Shown piece by piece: positions 10,452 to 17,752 of a stretch of DNA of 64,000 bases; the first letter of the stretch is position 1, and every line of letters begins with the position of its first letter. This DNA comes from Lihuaxuella thermophila. GTDB lineage: Bacteria; Bacillota; Bacilli; Thermoactinomycetales; Thermoactinomycetaceae. The notes beneath the pieces were generated by a model. That model saw only the letters and a list, made by a program, of their open reading frames with translations. It did not search any database and was not told the DNA's origin. A program made the position numbers and the translations under genes. The stretch lies in contig NZ_FOCQ01000002.1 of the NCBI RefSeq assembly GCF_900110165.1, positions 248,001 to 312,000 of the forward strand. The letters are read 5' to 3'.

Positions 10452-11660
10452 TAAACAGCATTCGGACGAAACTCCCCTTGTTGGAAAGAGAATTTGTAAT
10501 TGAACCTGTCAGAGAGTTTTTCGATTTATTCTTTAGCCTGTTGGGAGATCGTAAGCGTTATAAATACTTGCTGGAGTTTTACCGGGACCGAAGAGAATTG
10601 GGATTCAGATATCTGTATGGGAATCCGGGTGACTATACAGAGATTGAAAAGCTGAAGATACGAACGGCGGAGTTTCAAAAGCAATTGGCGGTCATGCTCA
10701 CCCTTCTCTTGATTCTGAGCGTTTCACTGTCCTGAGCCGTTGTGTCCATGATCCAGGCTGTGCACGATCCGGCTTGCCTGGCTTGTGTTTTTGAAGATAT
10801 TGGCGATTGGTGGAACGGACTGGATACAGTTGATCAACTGATGATTATAGGAAGCTTGATTGCCCTATCTTTATTGTTTACAGGGCCTTGGGGAGCCATA
10901 ACTTTTGGTCTTGCTGCCGGGGATGTACTCGGGATGGCAGGGGAGTTTGGGACGTTTCTGCGAAATCCGCGGGCTTGGCTGGCCGGACTGGCCCGAATGG
11001 GTCCGCAAGAAGCACTTGCCTTCGGGATCGAAGCAGGATTAAACCGAATTCCTCAAGTAAGAATAGGAAAGAAGATTGAGAGCTTTTAAATCATGGATTA
11101 GGAAAAAGAGCAGAGGATTTTATCCAGAAGTTTGCAAAAAGAGGAGATCCAAATTTTCACTATACTGTTTCAGACTCGACCAAAAAAGACGGTACTCCTT
11201 GCAAAAGAGCGACTACTTCGGATGGACGATCATTTAATCTTATAAAAAGTGATCGGGCAGGTACAACTGTCACATTACAAACACCTTTGGGTAGAGAGGT
11301 ACACGTACGTTATGATGAAGAAGGATTTCCAGATTTTACTCCATTTATTGTTCGAAGTCGGGATGGTCAATTACTTGCTGAAGTTCAGTTGCCGGATGAT
11401 TGGATTGTTGGAACAAGCCCTGAACAAACTGCGAAAGCAACGAGTTATTTCGGGAACAATTTCCGGACTGGCAAGAGCGTTTTGATTTCCAGCCGGATCA
11501 AATTCAAGATATACTGAATGGAGAAGGTTCTATCGGAGATTACCTTGGGGAAACTGGTTTAACCTGGCATCATCATCAGCAGACAGGAAGAATGATTTTG
11601 ATTCCTTCTGATGTTCATTTTGCAGCAAAACATACTGGGGGACATAAAATTTGGGGATAG
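10452..11660 (+). pseudogene. Broken second toxin: PrsW-toxin stem with a WHH nuclease tip
   Basis: From 10452 to about 11080 this is nearly identical to 8352-8986 of the intact toxin (about 16 differences by eye), covering its residues 301-510; the protease half is absent. One GGA-to-TGA change makes a stop at 10733-10735. After RIGKK the sequence switches to a different tip: a frame change near 11085, a second frame reading KKDGTPCKRATTSDG and LAEVQLPDDWIVG, another frame change near 11450, then FREQFPDWQERFDF and a C-terminus with TWHHHQQTGRMILIPSDVH and GGHKIWG. That is the WHH class of HNH/Endonuclease VII toxins. At least three lesions, so not functional as read. Its cognate immunity gene follows after seven bases and is intact. 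Confidence 0.85.
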
Positions 11661-11667
11661 GGTAATC

Positions 11668-12117
11668 ATGATCCATTGGAAACCAAGAACAAATTATGAT
11701 GAGGAAGACGTAAAACGATTAGAGGATGTATTGGGAGTTAAACTCCCATCAACATATCTTAAATGGGCGCAAGAAACCAACTGGGGTACTCCATATTCAG
11801 AAAATAGAAAAGGAGCTTTTATCGCAGCGGATCAAGAAGTATTTCAAATCATTGCTCTCTTCCCACCTAAGTATATTTTGTACACGTATCAGCAATTGGT
11901 GGATTTAGATCCGAGAGTTGCAAAAACAATTGTTCCTATTGGGGTCGATGGTATTAATAATTACTATGCACTTTATTATGAAAGCGAAGAGCCTAATGTA
12001 GTGTGGATAAGCAAAGATGACGACTTAACAGAGTTTGAGCCTTTGAAGGATGCGATGATAATTATCCGTCCATCTTTTCAGACCTTTTTAAGAGATTTGA
12101 GAGAAGATCAGAATTAA
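11668..12117 (+). CDS. SUKH (SMI1/KNR4) family immunity protein
   Basis: A 149-residue soluble protein with the SMI1/KNR4 pattern: an N-terminal acidic helix with VKRLEDVLGVKLPSTYLKWA, the Trp-Gly segment ETNWGTPYSE, and the core KTIVPIGVDGINNYYALYY with VVWISKDD, ending in a Phe-Leu-rich helix. SUKH proteins are common antidotes of HNH/WHH nuclease toxins. ATG 11668 is preferred; an in-frame ATG at 11611 would lie in the toxin tip coding region. It starts 7 bases after the stop of the broken WHH toxin tip, so it is now an orphan antidote. A decayed copy lies at 13391-13690. Confidence 0.85.
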   Translation: MIHWKPRTNYDEEDVKRLEDVLGVKLPSTYLKWAQETNWGTPYSENRKGAFIAADQEVFQIIALFPPKYILYTYQQLVDLDPRVAKTIVPIGVDGINNYYALYYESEEPNVVWISKDDDLTEFEPLKDAMIIIRPSFQTFLRDLREDQN

Positions 12118-12472
12118 ATCTTGTTGTGGGCTACCGTAAGTTCAAAGTTATTATTATATATTTGAGGAAAAATATTTATCAAAAATATGTTCAACAAAAA
12201 TTGGCGGTGTCCCATTTTTGAGGAGATTTGCGCTAATCAGACCTTGATCATATATTGATCACGCACTTATAGGAATTGCTTTGCACTATAAGGCATTAGA
12301 CGATTCATGAGAAAAAGCCTGTGAATCTCGTCAGATTGTTAAGTGACGGGTTCAGAGGCTTTTTTTACGGTGAATGAACGTCTTACACTAGCGGTAACAT
12401 TTCTCATCGACCTTTCCCATGCGGTTTACATATTTTTTGGGCATACACTGTGCAAACAATGAAGTTACATAT
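12118..12472. other. Non-coding stretch between modules 2 and 3
   Basis: No convincing gene. AT-rich, with a terminator-like hairpin at 12312-12366. Probably the leftover of a removed toxin stem. Confidence 0.5.
12312..12366 (+). terminator. Terminator-like hairpin downstream of the SUKH gene
   Basis: AAAAAGCCT and AGGCTTTTTTT flank an imperfect stem (GTGAA with TTCAG), ending in seven T. Confidence 0.6.
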
Positions 12473-12586
12473 ATGTTAAAAGTACCTCATTTTGCTCCTG
12501 ATGAAGCTCTTAGTAAAATTCAACGAGCTTTTGAACAACATAGACTGCCAATAGATATTAGAAAAGTGAATTGGGGAAAAAAATAG
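12473..12586 (+). CDS. Tail fragment of a toxin tip (37 codons)
   Basis: A short open frame: starts LKVPHFAPDEALSKIQRAF and ends DIRKVNWGKK. It has no obvious ribosome binding site and looks like the C-terminal end of a larger domain rather than a complete protein. Its stop TAG overlaps the ribosome binding site of the next gene, the same spacing as in toxin/immunity pairs of this region. Most likely the last piece of a third toxin tip whose stem has been deleted; toxin class unknown. A free-standing small protein is the alternative. Confidence 0.45.
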   Translation: MLKVPHFAPDEALSKIQRAFEQHRLPIDIRKVNWGKK

Positions 12587-12599
12587 GAGGTATATACAA

Positions 12600-13394
12600 G
12601 TGGAAAAGAAAACTCGACTGATCTTTACCTACTGGGGTTCTTATTTGGATCCTGATACTTATGCTGACATTGGCATCAACATTGCTCAAATGCTTATGAA
12701 GTATTGGGGGGAAGTCAAAAGGCTTGAAGGAAGTGAACACTTTTCAAAAAGGCGTCCGATAGATGATATAAACTCTCTGGACCGTTTAAAGGAAATTATC
12801 CTGCAACGCAGAAGTGAAGGGGATTATGAGATATTTGATGTAACATATTTTAACCCAACAGTTACAGAAGAAATCTATGTCAATCGGCTGGAAATCGGTA
12901 AATATATGATGAGTGTAAAGGAATATGACAATCTAAAATTTTTCCGGACAAGCAGCCCCGAAGTAAATGAACATCGGACCGAAGAGTTGCTCAAAGTATT
13001 TACAGACATAGCCAATCACCCCTCAATCCGTGAATGTTGGATGGGAGATGACTGGAACGCTTTTATGGGCGAACCCGCCTTTTTATACCGCCCGGAATCC
13101 TTACAACAAAAGATCGGGACTTTCTTGTATACATTAAAAGTCCGGAATGAAGTTCTTGCGCTTGTTGACCGTTTTCACACGCATGTTCCAACAGACCTTG
13201 TCATTCGTTTTATTCAAAATCGTCTCGGTCAGGAAGCTGTCCGAGAAATGGGGAACAACAAAATCCTGGTTAAGTTTTACGATCGTGAATTAACGAAGCT
13301 AAAAGTGAATCCCTGGGATTTTCTTAAAGAGTATAAAAGGCACGTGGATGAATATCTGTTGGGGAAAGGGATTCGGTTGTACAGTTCATCATGA
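12600..13394 (+). CDS. Putative immunity protein of the third cassette
   Basis: A 264-residue soluble protein that I do not firmly recognise. It begins RLIFTYWGSYLDPDTYADIG, with several Trp and acidic patches (WMGDDWNAF), and has no signal peptide or membrane segment. The size and the opening Trp-Gly segment recall Imm52-like immunity proteins, but this is a weak impression. GTG start at 12600 with GGAGG at 12586-12590. Position is the best evidence: it follows a truncated toxin tail with coupled spacing and its stop overlaps (ATGA) the start of a decayed SUKH antidote, as if two immunity genes had been strung together. Confidence 0.6.
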   Translation: MEKKTRLIFTYWGSYLDPDTYADIGINIAQMLMKYWGEVKRLEGSEHFSKRRPIDDINSLDRLKEIILQRRSEGDYEIFDVTYFNPTVTEEIYVNRLEIGKYMMSVKEYDNLKFFRTSSPEVNEHRTEELLKVFTDIANHPSIRECWMGDDWNAFMGEPAFLYRPESLQQKIGTFLYTLKVRNEVLALVDRFHTHVPTDLVIRFIQNRLGQEAVREMGNNKILVKFYDRELTKLKVNPWDFLKEYKRHVDEYLLGKGIRLYSSS

Positions 13395-13690
13395 TCTATT
13401 GAAAACAAGAGCAAATGATGAGGAGGAAGACGTAAAACGGTTAGAGGATATCTTAGGAGTTAAACCCCCGTCAACATATCTAAAATGGACACAGAAACCA
13501 ACTGGGGCAGCCCATATTCGGAAAAAAGAAAAGGAGCCTTTATCGCAGCGAATCAAGAAGTATTACAAATCATTGCTCTCTTCCCACCTAAGTATATTTT
13601 GTACATGTACCAACAATTGGTGGATTCAGATCCGCGAATTGCAAAAACAACTGTCCGATTGGAGTCGATGTTATTAACAATTACTATGCT
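13391..13690 (+). pseudogene. Decayed SUKH immunity gene, cut by a tRNA fragment
   Basis: A copy of the gene at 11668. Its ATG (13391) overlaps the previous stop, but the fourth codon is TGA where the intact copy has TGG, a frameshift follows, and a second one lies after TYLKWTQ (then ETNWGSPYSEKRKGAFIA reads on in another frame). The match to the intact copy stops at about 13690 (AATTACTATGC in both), where tRNA-Ser sequence begins. The last third of the gene is missing. Confidence 0.85.
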
Positions 13691-13740
13691 CCGCCGAGGG
13701 TTCACACCCTCCGCGGGTTCGAATCCCACCCATTCCATCA
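13691..13740 (+). pseudogene. tRNA-Ser 3' fragment (copy 2)
   Basis: Variable arm GAGGGTTCACACCCTC, T arm GCGGGTTCGAATCCCAC and an altered acceptor tail CCATTCCATCA. It is joined directly to the truncated SUKH gene. Compared with copy 1 the acceptor strand has drifted. A hairpin with T run follows, as in the other copies. Confidence 0.75.
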
Positions 13741-13746
13741 AAATAA

Positions 13747-13777
13747 AAGGGTTTCGCGATTCGGACCCTTTTTTATT
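13747..13777 (+). terminator. Terminator after tRNA fragment 2
   Basis: AAAGGGT and ACCCTTT arms around a GTTTCGCGATTCGG-like loop, ending in TTTTTTATTT. Confidence 0.65.
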
Positions 13778-13842
13778 TACCCCAATTGGACATAACACAG
13801 AGGAAATCTGCTGTTGTCCATAAAACCGGTTAAAAGCTTCAA

Positions 13843-15084
13843 CTATAAAGGATTGTAAATCGAACCCAGGAAGAGTAAAGTACCGGTCCGGCGGTCTTCG
13901 ATTGCAAAAAAGAAGGGGCGGTTCACGGTCATCTGGAATGAATCTGCCGGAGCTGAGGTTACTTGCATTTCTACAGAGGTAGCCGCTGCGGCCTCGGTTC
14001 CTTTTTCGTTGACCTCTACGAATGATTTGTGTTTGACGTTGCTGATAAAAAGATTCGTATTGGGCGGAATCGGGGCCATTTTTTCAAAATCTGCGTGATA
14101 TGGATCAAAGGCGATCCCCATTCCCAGCGATTTCAGGGCATCGTTGAGTTCGGTCTCGTATGCTGTCTTGAAACGGGGAAGCCGGATGGTTCCTTCTTTT
14201 TTGGGGAACGGCCTGGACCAACTGTTTGGATCGGCCGACAAGATTTGCAGCAGGTTGTCGAGATCGGTTTTTTCAGTTGGTAAGATCACCAGCAGATTCA
14301 TGTTTCCACCTTCGTAAGGAAGACGGATCGCCTGGAAAAATTCATGCTGCAAATATTCAAATTGCCCGGATTGAGACATCATCGGTACAGATCGGCTCGA
14401 GCCGTTCGGCAATTGGAATTGATCCTTCTCTGTAGCTGATTCCTGAAACGGACGAGCCCAGTTACCTTTGAAATAAACAGCATTGATAAGGAATAGAACG
14501 GTATCCGGGTCGATCGGCTCTTCTACAATTTTGGAGATTTTGTTGTTCGTGTTCCTTTTTATCCAGTCATTGATGATTTTAGCATTGCTGAAATCCAGTG
14601 CTGACAGATCGGCGCCGTAATATTTCTTCGTATTTTGCAGGAAACTGTCATGAAATTTCCATCCTTTTTTTACCCAGAGGGAGTTGGCAATCGAAAGCTG
14701 TAAACCCGTACCGCTATGTGTCAAAAGATCTTTCAACACAGCATTGCCCTTGTTCACCTCATCTATAGACAATTCCCGAAACTGAAGCACCTTCTTCATC
14801 GCTTCCTCTGTTTTCCCGTTCGCACCGTTATAAGTCATAGACAGAGCCATCGCAATACTTAAAGGAGAAATCAAGATGTTTTTACCTTTTTCGGTCTGAA
14901 TGATTTGCCGGTAAAGCTGGAGCCCGAAACGATTGTTTGCGTGAACGATGCGTCTGTCCAACTGCTTGATATCATAGACAGGTTTAGCGGACGGCGGATT
15001 AGAATGAGGTTTTGGGGCTGGCGTCGTACAGCCCGACAACAGGGTAAAAAAAGCCATGCTGGATATAACCATTTTTTTGAACAT
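13843..15084 (-). CDS. Secreted serpin lipoprotein
   Basis: A serine-protease inhibitor of about 413 residues. It starts with a lipoprotein signal (FKKMVISSMAFFTLLSGC, Cys20 in the lipobox), then a short Pro-rich linker. The serpin core follows with ILISPLSIAMALSMTYNGA, VLFLINAVYFKGNWARPF and the C-terminal signature NRPFFFAIEDRRTGTLLF. The hinge of the reactive loop is GTEAAAATS, exactly the small-residue pattern of inhibitory serpins; counting from Gly as P15 puts P1-P1' at Thr-Ser in EMQVTSAP. ATG 15084 is chosen because of the lipobox and a GGGGGA site upstream. It would sit on the outer membrane face and trap proteases. Neighbours give no partner; it lies between two tRNA-fragment sites, so it may have come with the island. 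Confidence 0.93.
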   Translation of the reverse strand: MFKKMVISSMAFFTLLSGCTTPAPKPHSNPPSAKPVYDIKQLDRRIVHANNRFGLQLYRQIIQTEKGKNILISPLSIAMALSMTYNGANGKTEEAMKKVLQFRELSIDEVNKGNAVLKDLLTHSGTGLQLSIANSLWVKKGWKFHDSFLQNTKKYYGADLSALDFSNAKIINDWIKRNTNNKISKIVEEPIDPDTVLFLINAVYFKGNWARPFQESATEKDQFQLPNGSSRSVPMMSQSGQFEYLQHEFFQAIRLPYEGGNMNLLVILPTEKTDLDNLLQILSADPNSWSRPFPKKEGTIRLPRFKTAYETELNDALKSLGMGIAFDPYHADFEKMAPIPPNTNLFISNVKHKSFVEVNEKGTEAAAATSVEMQVTSAPADSFQMTVNRPFFFAIEDRRTGTLLFLGSIYNPL

Positions 15085-15263
15085 GGAAATCCCCCATATG
15101 CTTTTTGTATGAAAAAGACGCTCAGTAAACAGAATAGGTTGCTGTGCGTGATGATAAAATTTCGTAAAAAAGCAGGGGGGAGAGTCAGCCCTTCGTACTT
15201 GATTGCAAAACCAAACGAATATAACCAATCAAGACTGCAAACATTATTTCCTCGATTCAAGTA

Positions 15264-15287
15264 TTCCTAAACCGCGTGTCGGAGGTT
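15264..15287 (+). pseudogene. tRNA-Arg(CCU) fragment
   Basis: Twenty-four bases identical to 44736-44759 of the intact tRNA-Arg: the anticodon loop and 3' side of the anticodon stem (TTCCTAAACCGC), the variable loop and the start of the T stem (GTGTCGGAGGTT). No 5' half and no acceptor end. Confidence 0.75.
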
Positions 15288-15295
15288 GAATTGCC

Positions 15296-15321
15296 AACCG
15301 CTGAGGGTTCATGCCCTCCGT
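15296..15321 (+). pseudogene. tRNA-Ser 3' fragment (copy 3)
   Basis: AACCGCTGAGGGTTCATGCC then CTCCGT match copy 1 at 10238-10263 with two changes. Only the end of the anticodon stem and the variable arm remain. It begins eight bases after the tRNA-Arg fragment. Confidence 0.65.
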
Positions 15322-15424
15322 TAATGATAAGTTCGCAATATATCGAATCGGTCCAAGGGTTATAACATTTATATCATAGAATGAAGCGGAGGATTTTTTG
15401 CCTGCCGTTCAGGGACAAGAACGA

Positions 15425-15457
15425 TAAAAAAATCCGCCCTCGTTTCGAGGGACGGAT
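15425..15457 (-). terminator. Terminator of the ABC transporter genes
   Basis: On the minus strand, ATCCGTCCCTCG pairs with CGAGGGCGGAT (one mismatch) around AAA, followed by a T run. It lies about 50 bases after the ATPase stop. Confidence 0.8.
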
Positions 15458-15504
15458 GCAACATCGATCGGGAGAGAATTGCATGTTCCGGAGATCATCT
15501 TCGG

Positions 15505-16176
15505 TCAAACGACGACAAACGATTTTTGCTTTAACCAGATGGTGACATCCGACTGGTTGGCAATCTCATTGGAGTGCGTCACGGTAATGATGCATTTGTT
15601 TTCCTGATGGGCCAGCTCTTTGAAGATGTTGACGATTTCCATCGCCGTTTCTTCATCCAGGTTGCCCGTTGGCTCATCAGCAAGGATGAGATCGACATCG
15701 CAAGACAAAGCTCTGGCGATGGCGACACGCTGTTGTTGCCCGCCGCTTAACCGCAGGACATTGCGTTCCGCTTCTTCTTTGGTCAGGCCCACGCGCTCAA
15801 GCAGTTCCAATGCTTTGGCCTTTTTATTGGCCGCTTTGGTTTTGCGAATCTCCATCGCAGTAACCACATTTTGCAAAGCGCTCATATAAGGGAGCAAATT
15901 GTAGCTTTGAAAGACGATCGCCACTTTTTCGTTGCGATACCGCTCCAAGCCCAATCGCTTGATATCTTGTCCTTCATAGAGGATGCGGCCGGATCGGGGC
16001 GAATCCAAAGCGGCGGCAAGGGAGAGAGTGGTTGTTTTGCCGGACCCCGATGGACCGAGAATCGTATAAAACCGTCCCCGCTCAAAGGCAAAGTCGACGG
16101 ATTTCAGGATGGGGATCGATGTCCTGCCTTCGTTATAGGCATAACTTACCTTGTCAAACTGCAAGATCGCGCTCAT
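15505..16176 (-). CDS. ABC transporter ATP-binding protein (MacB/LolD type)
   Basis: A 223-residue nucleotide-binding subunit: Walker [10 protein letters not shown], signature LSGGQQQR, Walker [15 protein letters not shown] and the switch His in TVTHSNEIA. Sequence style is that of the MacB/LolD group which powers FtsX-like permeases, extruding peptides, lipoproteins or antibiotics, or acting as a mechanical relay. Its ATG has GGAGG upstream. It is the second gene of a pair with the permease at 16197-17633 (gap about 20 bases) and probably sits under control of the two-component system upstream. Confidence 0.93.
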   Translation of the reverse strand: MSAILQFDKVSYAYNEGRTSIPILKSVDFAFERGRFYTILGPSGSGKTTTLSLAAALDSPRSGRILYEGQDIKRLGLERYRNEKVAIVFQSYNLLPYMSALQNVVTAMEIRKTKAANKKAKALELLERVGLTKEEAERNVLRLSGGQQQRVAIARALSCDVDLILADEPTGNLDEETAMEIVNIFKELAHQENKCIITVTHSNEIANQSDVTIWLKQKSFVVV

Positions 16177-16196
16177 CGATTTCGTTTCACCTCCTT

Positions 16197-17633
16197 TTAA
16201 TCGTTTTTTGCAAGGATCATTTTGGGATGCAAGCGCATGATGGAGATCGACGGGATCAGAGTGGCGACCATCGCTATTAACAGGCCGACGAGAGCGAGCT
16301 TGCCCATTTCCGCAGAGGTGACATTTACATCCAGATGGTCGATGGGTTCCGCATCGATGTTTTGTTTCGTGGCGCCTGGACCCATACGGATCATTTTTTG
16401 CATCGGTTGTTGCGCTTCTTGTTCTTTGGCCGTGGCGATTTCCTGTTGCACCAGCTTGTCTCCCACCGCCTGGGCGATGGCGTTGCCCGTGAAGACGGAC
16501 AGGCCAAAGGCCAGTAGGGCGATAACCAGGATTTCCGTCAGAAATTGGCCGACGAGCTTGAAGCGCTTTTCACCAATGGACAGCAGGACACCCATTTCAT
16601 ATCGGCGTTCTTTGATGGAAGACATCACGATGAGCCCCAGGATGACGCTGCCTGCGATCGTGACGAGATAGATGACGAGATTGGAGAAAGAAGCCACGTT
16701 TTCAATGGGTCCCATCATTTGCTGATAGGCGGAATCATTGGCGTCCAGCATATAGGTGTCAAAGTCGACCGAGGTTTTTTGGGCGGCTTCTTTAAAGGCC
16801 TCGATATTCTTCGGATCATCAAGATAGTACACGGCGGCGTTGAGATTGACTTCCCCCTCTTCGCCTTTGGCTTTGAGCGGACTGACGGCCGTGTAGGGAG
16901 CATAAATGTTGTTGGCGGGGTTTGTGAAAGCTATGCCTCCCATGTCATTTGCGTTGGTGGTTTGATAAATCCCCACAATCTCCAACTCGGCCGTGCTTCC
17001 CTCACGTATACCATTTACCTTGATCTTGTCGCCCACTTTCAGTTTGTTGGCGTCAGCCAGCTGTTTTTCGATCACGGCGACCGATTTTCCGGCATCACTT
17101 GGTTGGATGCCGCGGCCCTCCACGATCTGATCGGTTCCGTTGTTGAATCCTTCCAACAGATCGGTTGTGCGGACTCCGCTCAACATGATGTCAGGCTGAA
17201 CCCCGTTTGCCATACCGCCTATGACGATCCTGTGTCCCTGTCCCGAATCCCCTGAGGCGGAGTCTTCCGTTTCCACAGGTTTGAACCCGTTGGCCACCGC
17301 GGGCGCGTTGGAAAGATAATTGTATGCCTGCACATGATCCAGCGAGGTCAGCTGTTGGGCATCTTTTTCAGAGAGCGACGGCATCTTCACCCGCACGCCT
17401 TGTCCCATCTGCCCGTTTGTGGACTGTTGGTTCATAATTTTCTCCATGTCGGGTTGCAAAGTGACACTTCCACCCAGCTTTTGGCGCGCCAAATCCCCCG
17501 CCTTTCCGGTGGCGGACTGGATGGCAAAGCCGGCCAGGACCAGGTTGGCGACGATGAAGAAGACGGCTAAGATGACAAAAGCTTTTCCTTTTCGCATGAT
17601 GACGCTCAACATCGCGCGCTTGACAAAATTCAT
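16197..17633 (-). CDS. FtsX-like ABC transporter permease
   Basis: A 478-residue permease with one N-terminal membrane segment (KGKAFVILAVFFIVANLVL), a large extracellular MacB-type periplasmic-core domain (residues about 40-330, GHRIVIGGMANG, KVGDKIKVNGI), and three C-terminal membrane segments with the FtsX motif region SSIKERRYEMGVLLSIGE. ATG 17633 is preferred to upstream starts because AGGAGGG lies 8 bases ahead. A motif TGTGTGAAG at 17675-17683 upstream is also found upstream of the response regulator. Substrate unknown; antimicrobial peptide export or sensing is the common role in Firmicutes. Confidence 0.9.
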   Translation of the reverse strand: MNFVKRAMLSVIMRKGKAFVILAVFFIVANLVLAGFAIQSATGKAGDLARQKLGGSVTLQPDMEKIMNQQSTNGQMGQGVRVKMPSLSEKDAQQLTSLDHVQAYNYLSNAPAVANGFKPVETEDSASGDSGQGHRIVIGGMANGVQPDIMLSGVRTTDLLEGFNNGTDQIVEGRGIQPSDAGKSVAVIEKQLADANKLKVGDKIKVNGIREGSTAELEIVGIYQTTNANDMGGIAFTNPANNIYAPYTAVSPLKAKGEEGEVNLNAAVYYLDDPKNIEAFKEAAQKTSVDFDTYMLDANDSAYQQMMGPIENVASFSNLVIYLVTIAGSVILGLIVMSSIKERRYEMGVLLSIGEKRFKLVGQFLTEILVIALLAFGLSVFTGNAIAQAVGDKLVQQEIATAKEQEAQQPMQKMIRMGPGATKQNIDAEPIDHLDVNVTSAEMGKLALVGLLIAMVATLIPSISIMRLHPKMILAKND

Positions 17634-17674
17634 GTAAGCTTCCCTCCTTTTGCTGTTATTCATCGTAAAGGCGC

Positions 17675-17683
17675 TGTGTGAAG
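17675..17683 (-). promoter_or_regulatory. Candidate response-regulator site upstream of the permease
   Basis: TGTGTGAAG (plus strand), followed by TTGGGAT. The same nine bases occur at 19904-19912 upstream of the response regulator, followed by GGCCGGAT. No other basis. Confidence 0.4.
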
Positions 17684-17726
17684 TTGGGATGAAGCAGAAA
17701 TGTGGTGTGCATGGAATCCACATGGC

Positions 17727-17752
17727 AAAAAAAAGAAGCCCGGTCGGGCTTC
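17727..17752 (-). terminator. Terminator of the two-component operon
   Basis: On the minus strand GAAGCCCG (17752-17745) pairs with CGGGCTTC around a 2-base gap, then eight T. It overlaps the histidine kinase stop and separates it from the ABC genes. Confidence 0.85.

Larger units (their letters stand above)
15085..15504. other. Gene-free stretch with tRNA remnants
   Basis: Holds the serpin upstream region, a tRNA-Arg fragment (15264-15287), a tRNA-Ser fragment (15296-15321) and the terminator of the ABC transporter genes (15425-15457). Otherwise nothing recognised. Confidence 0.6.

Noticed and set aside
7037-15500. Integrative element with integrase or CRISPR array
   Set aside because: No integrase, transposase, or spaced direct repeats found; only tRNA tails point to integration.
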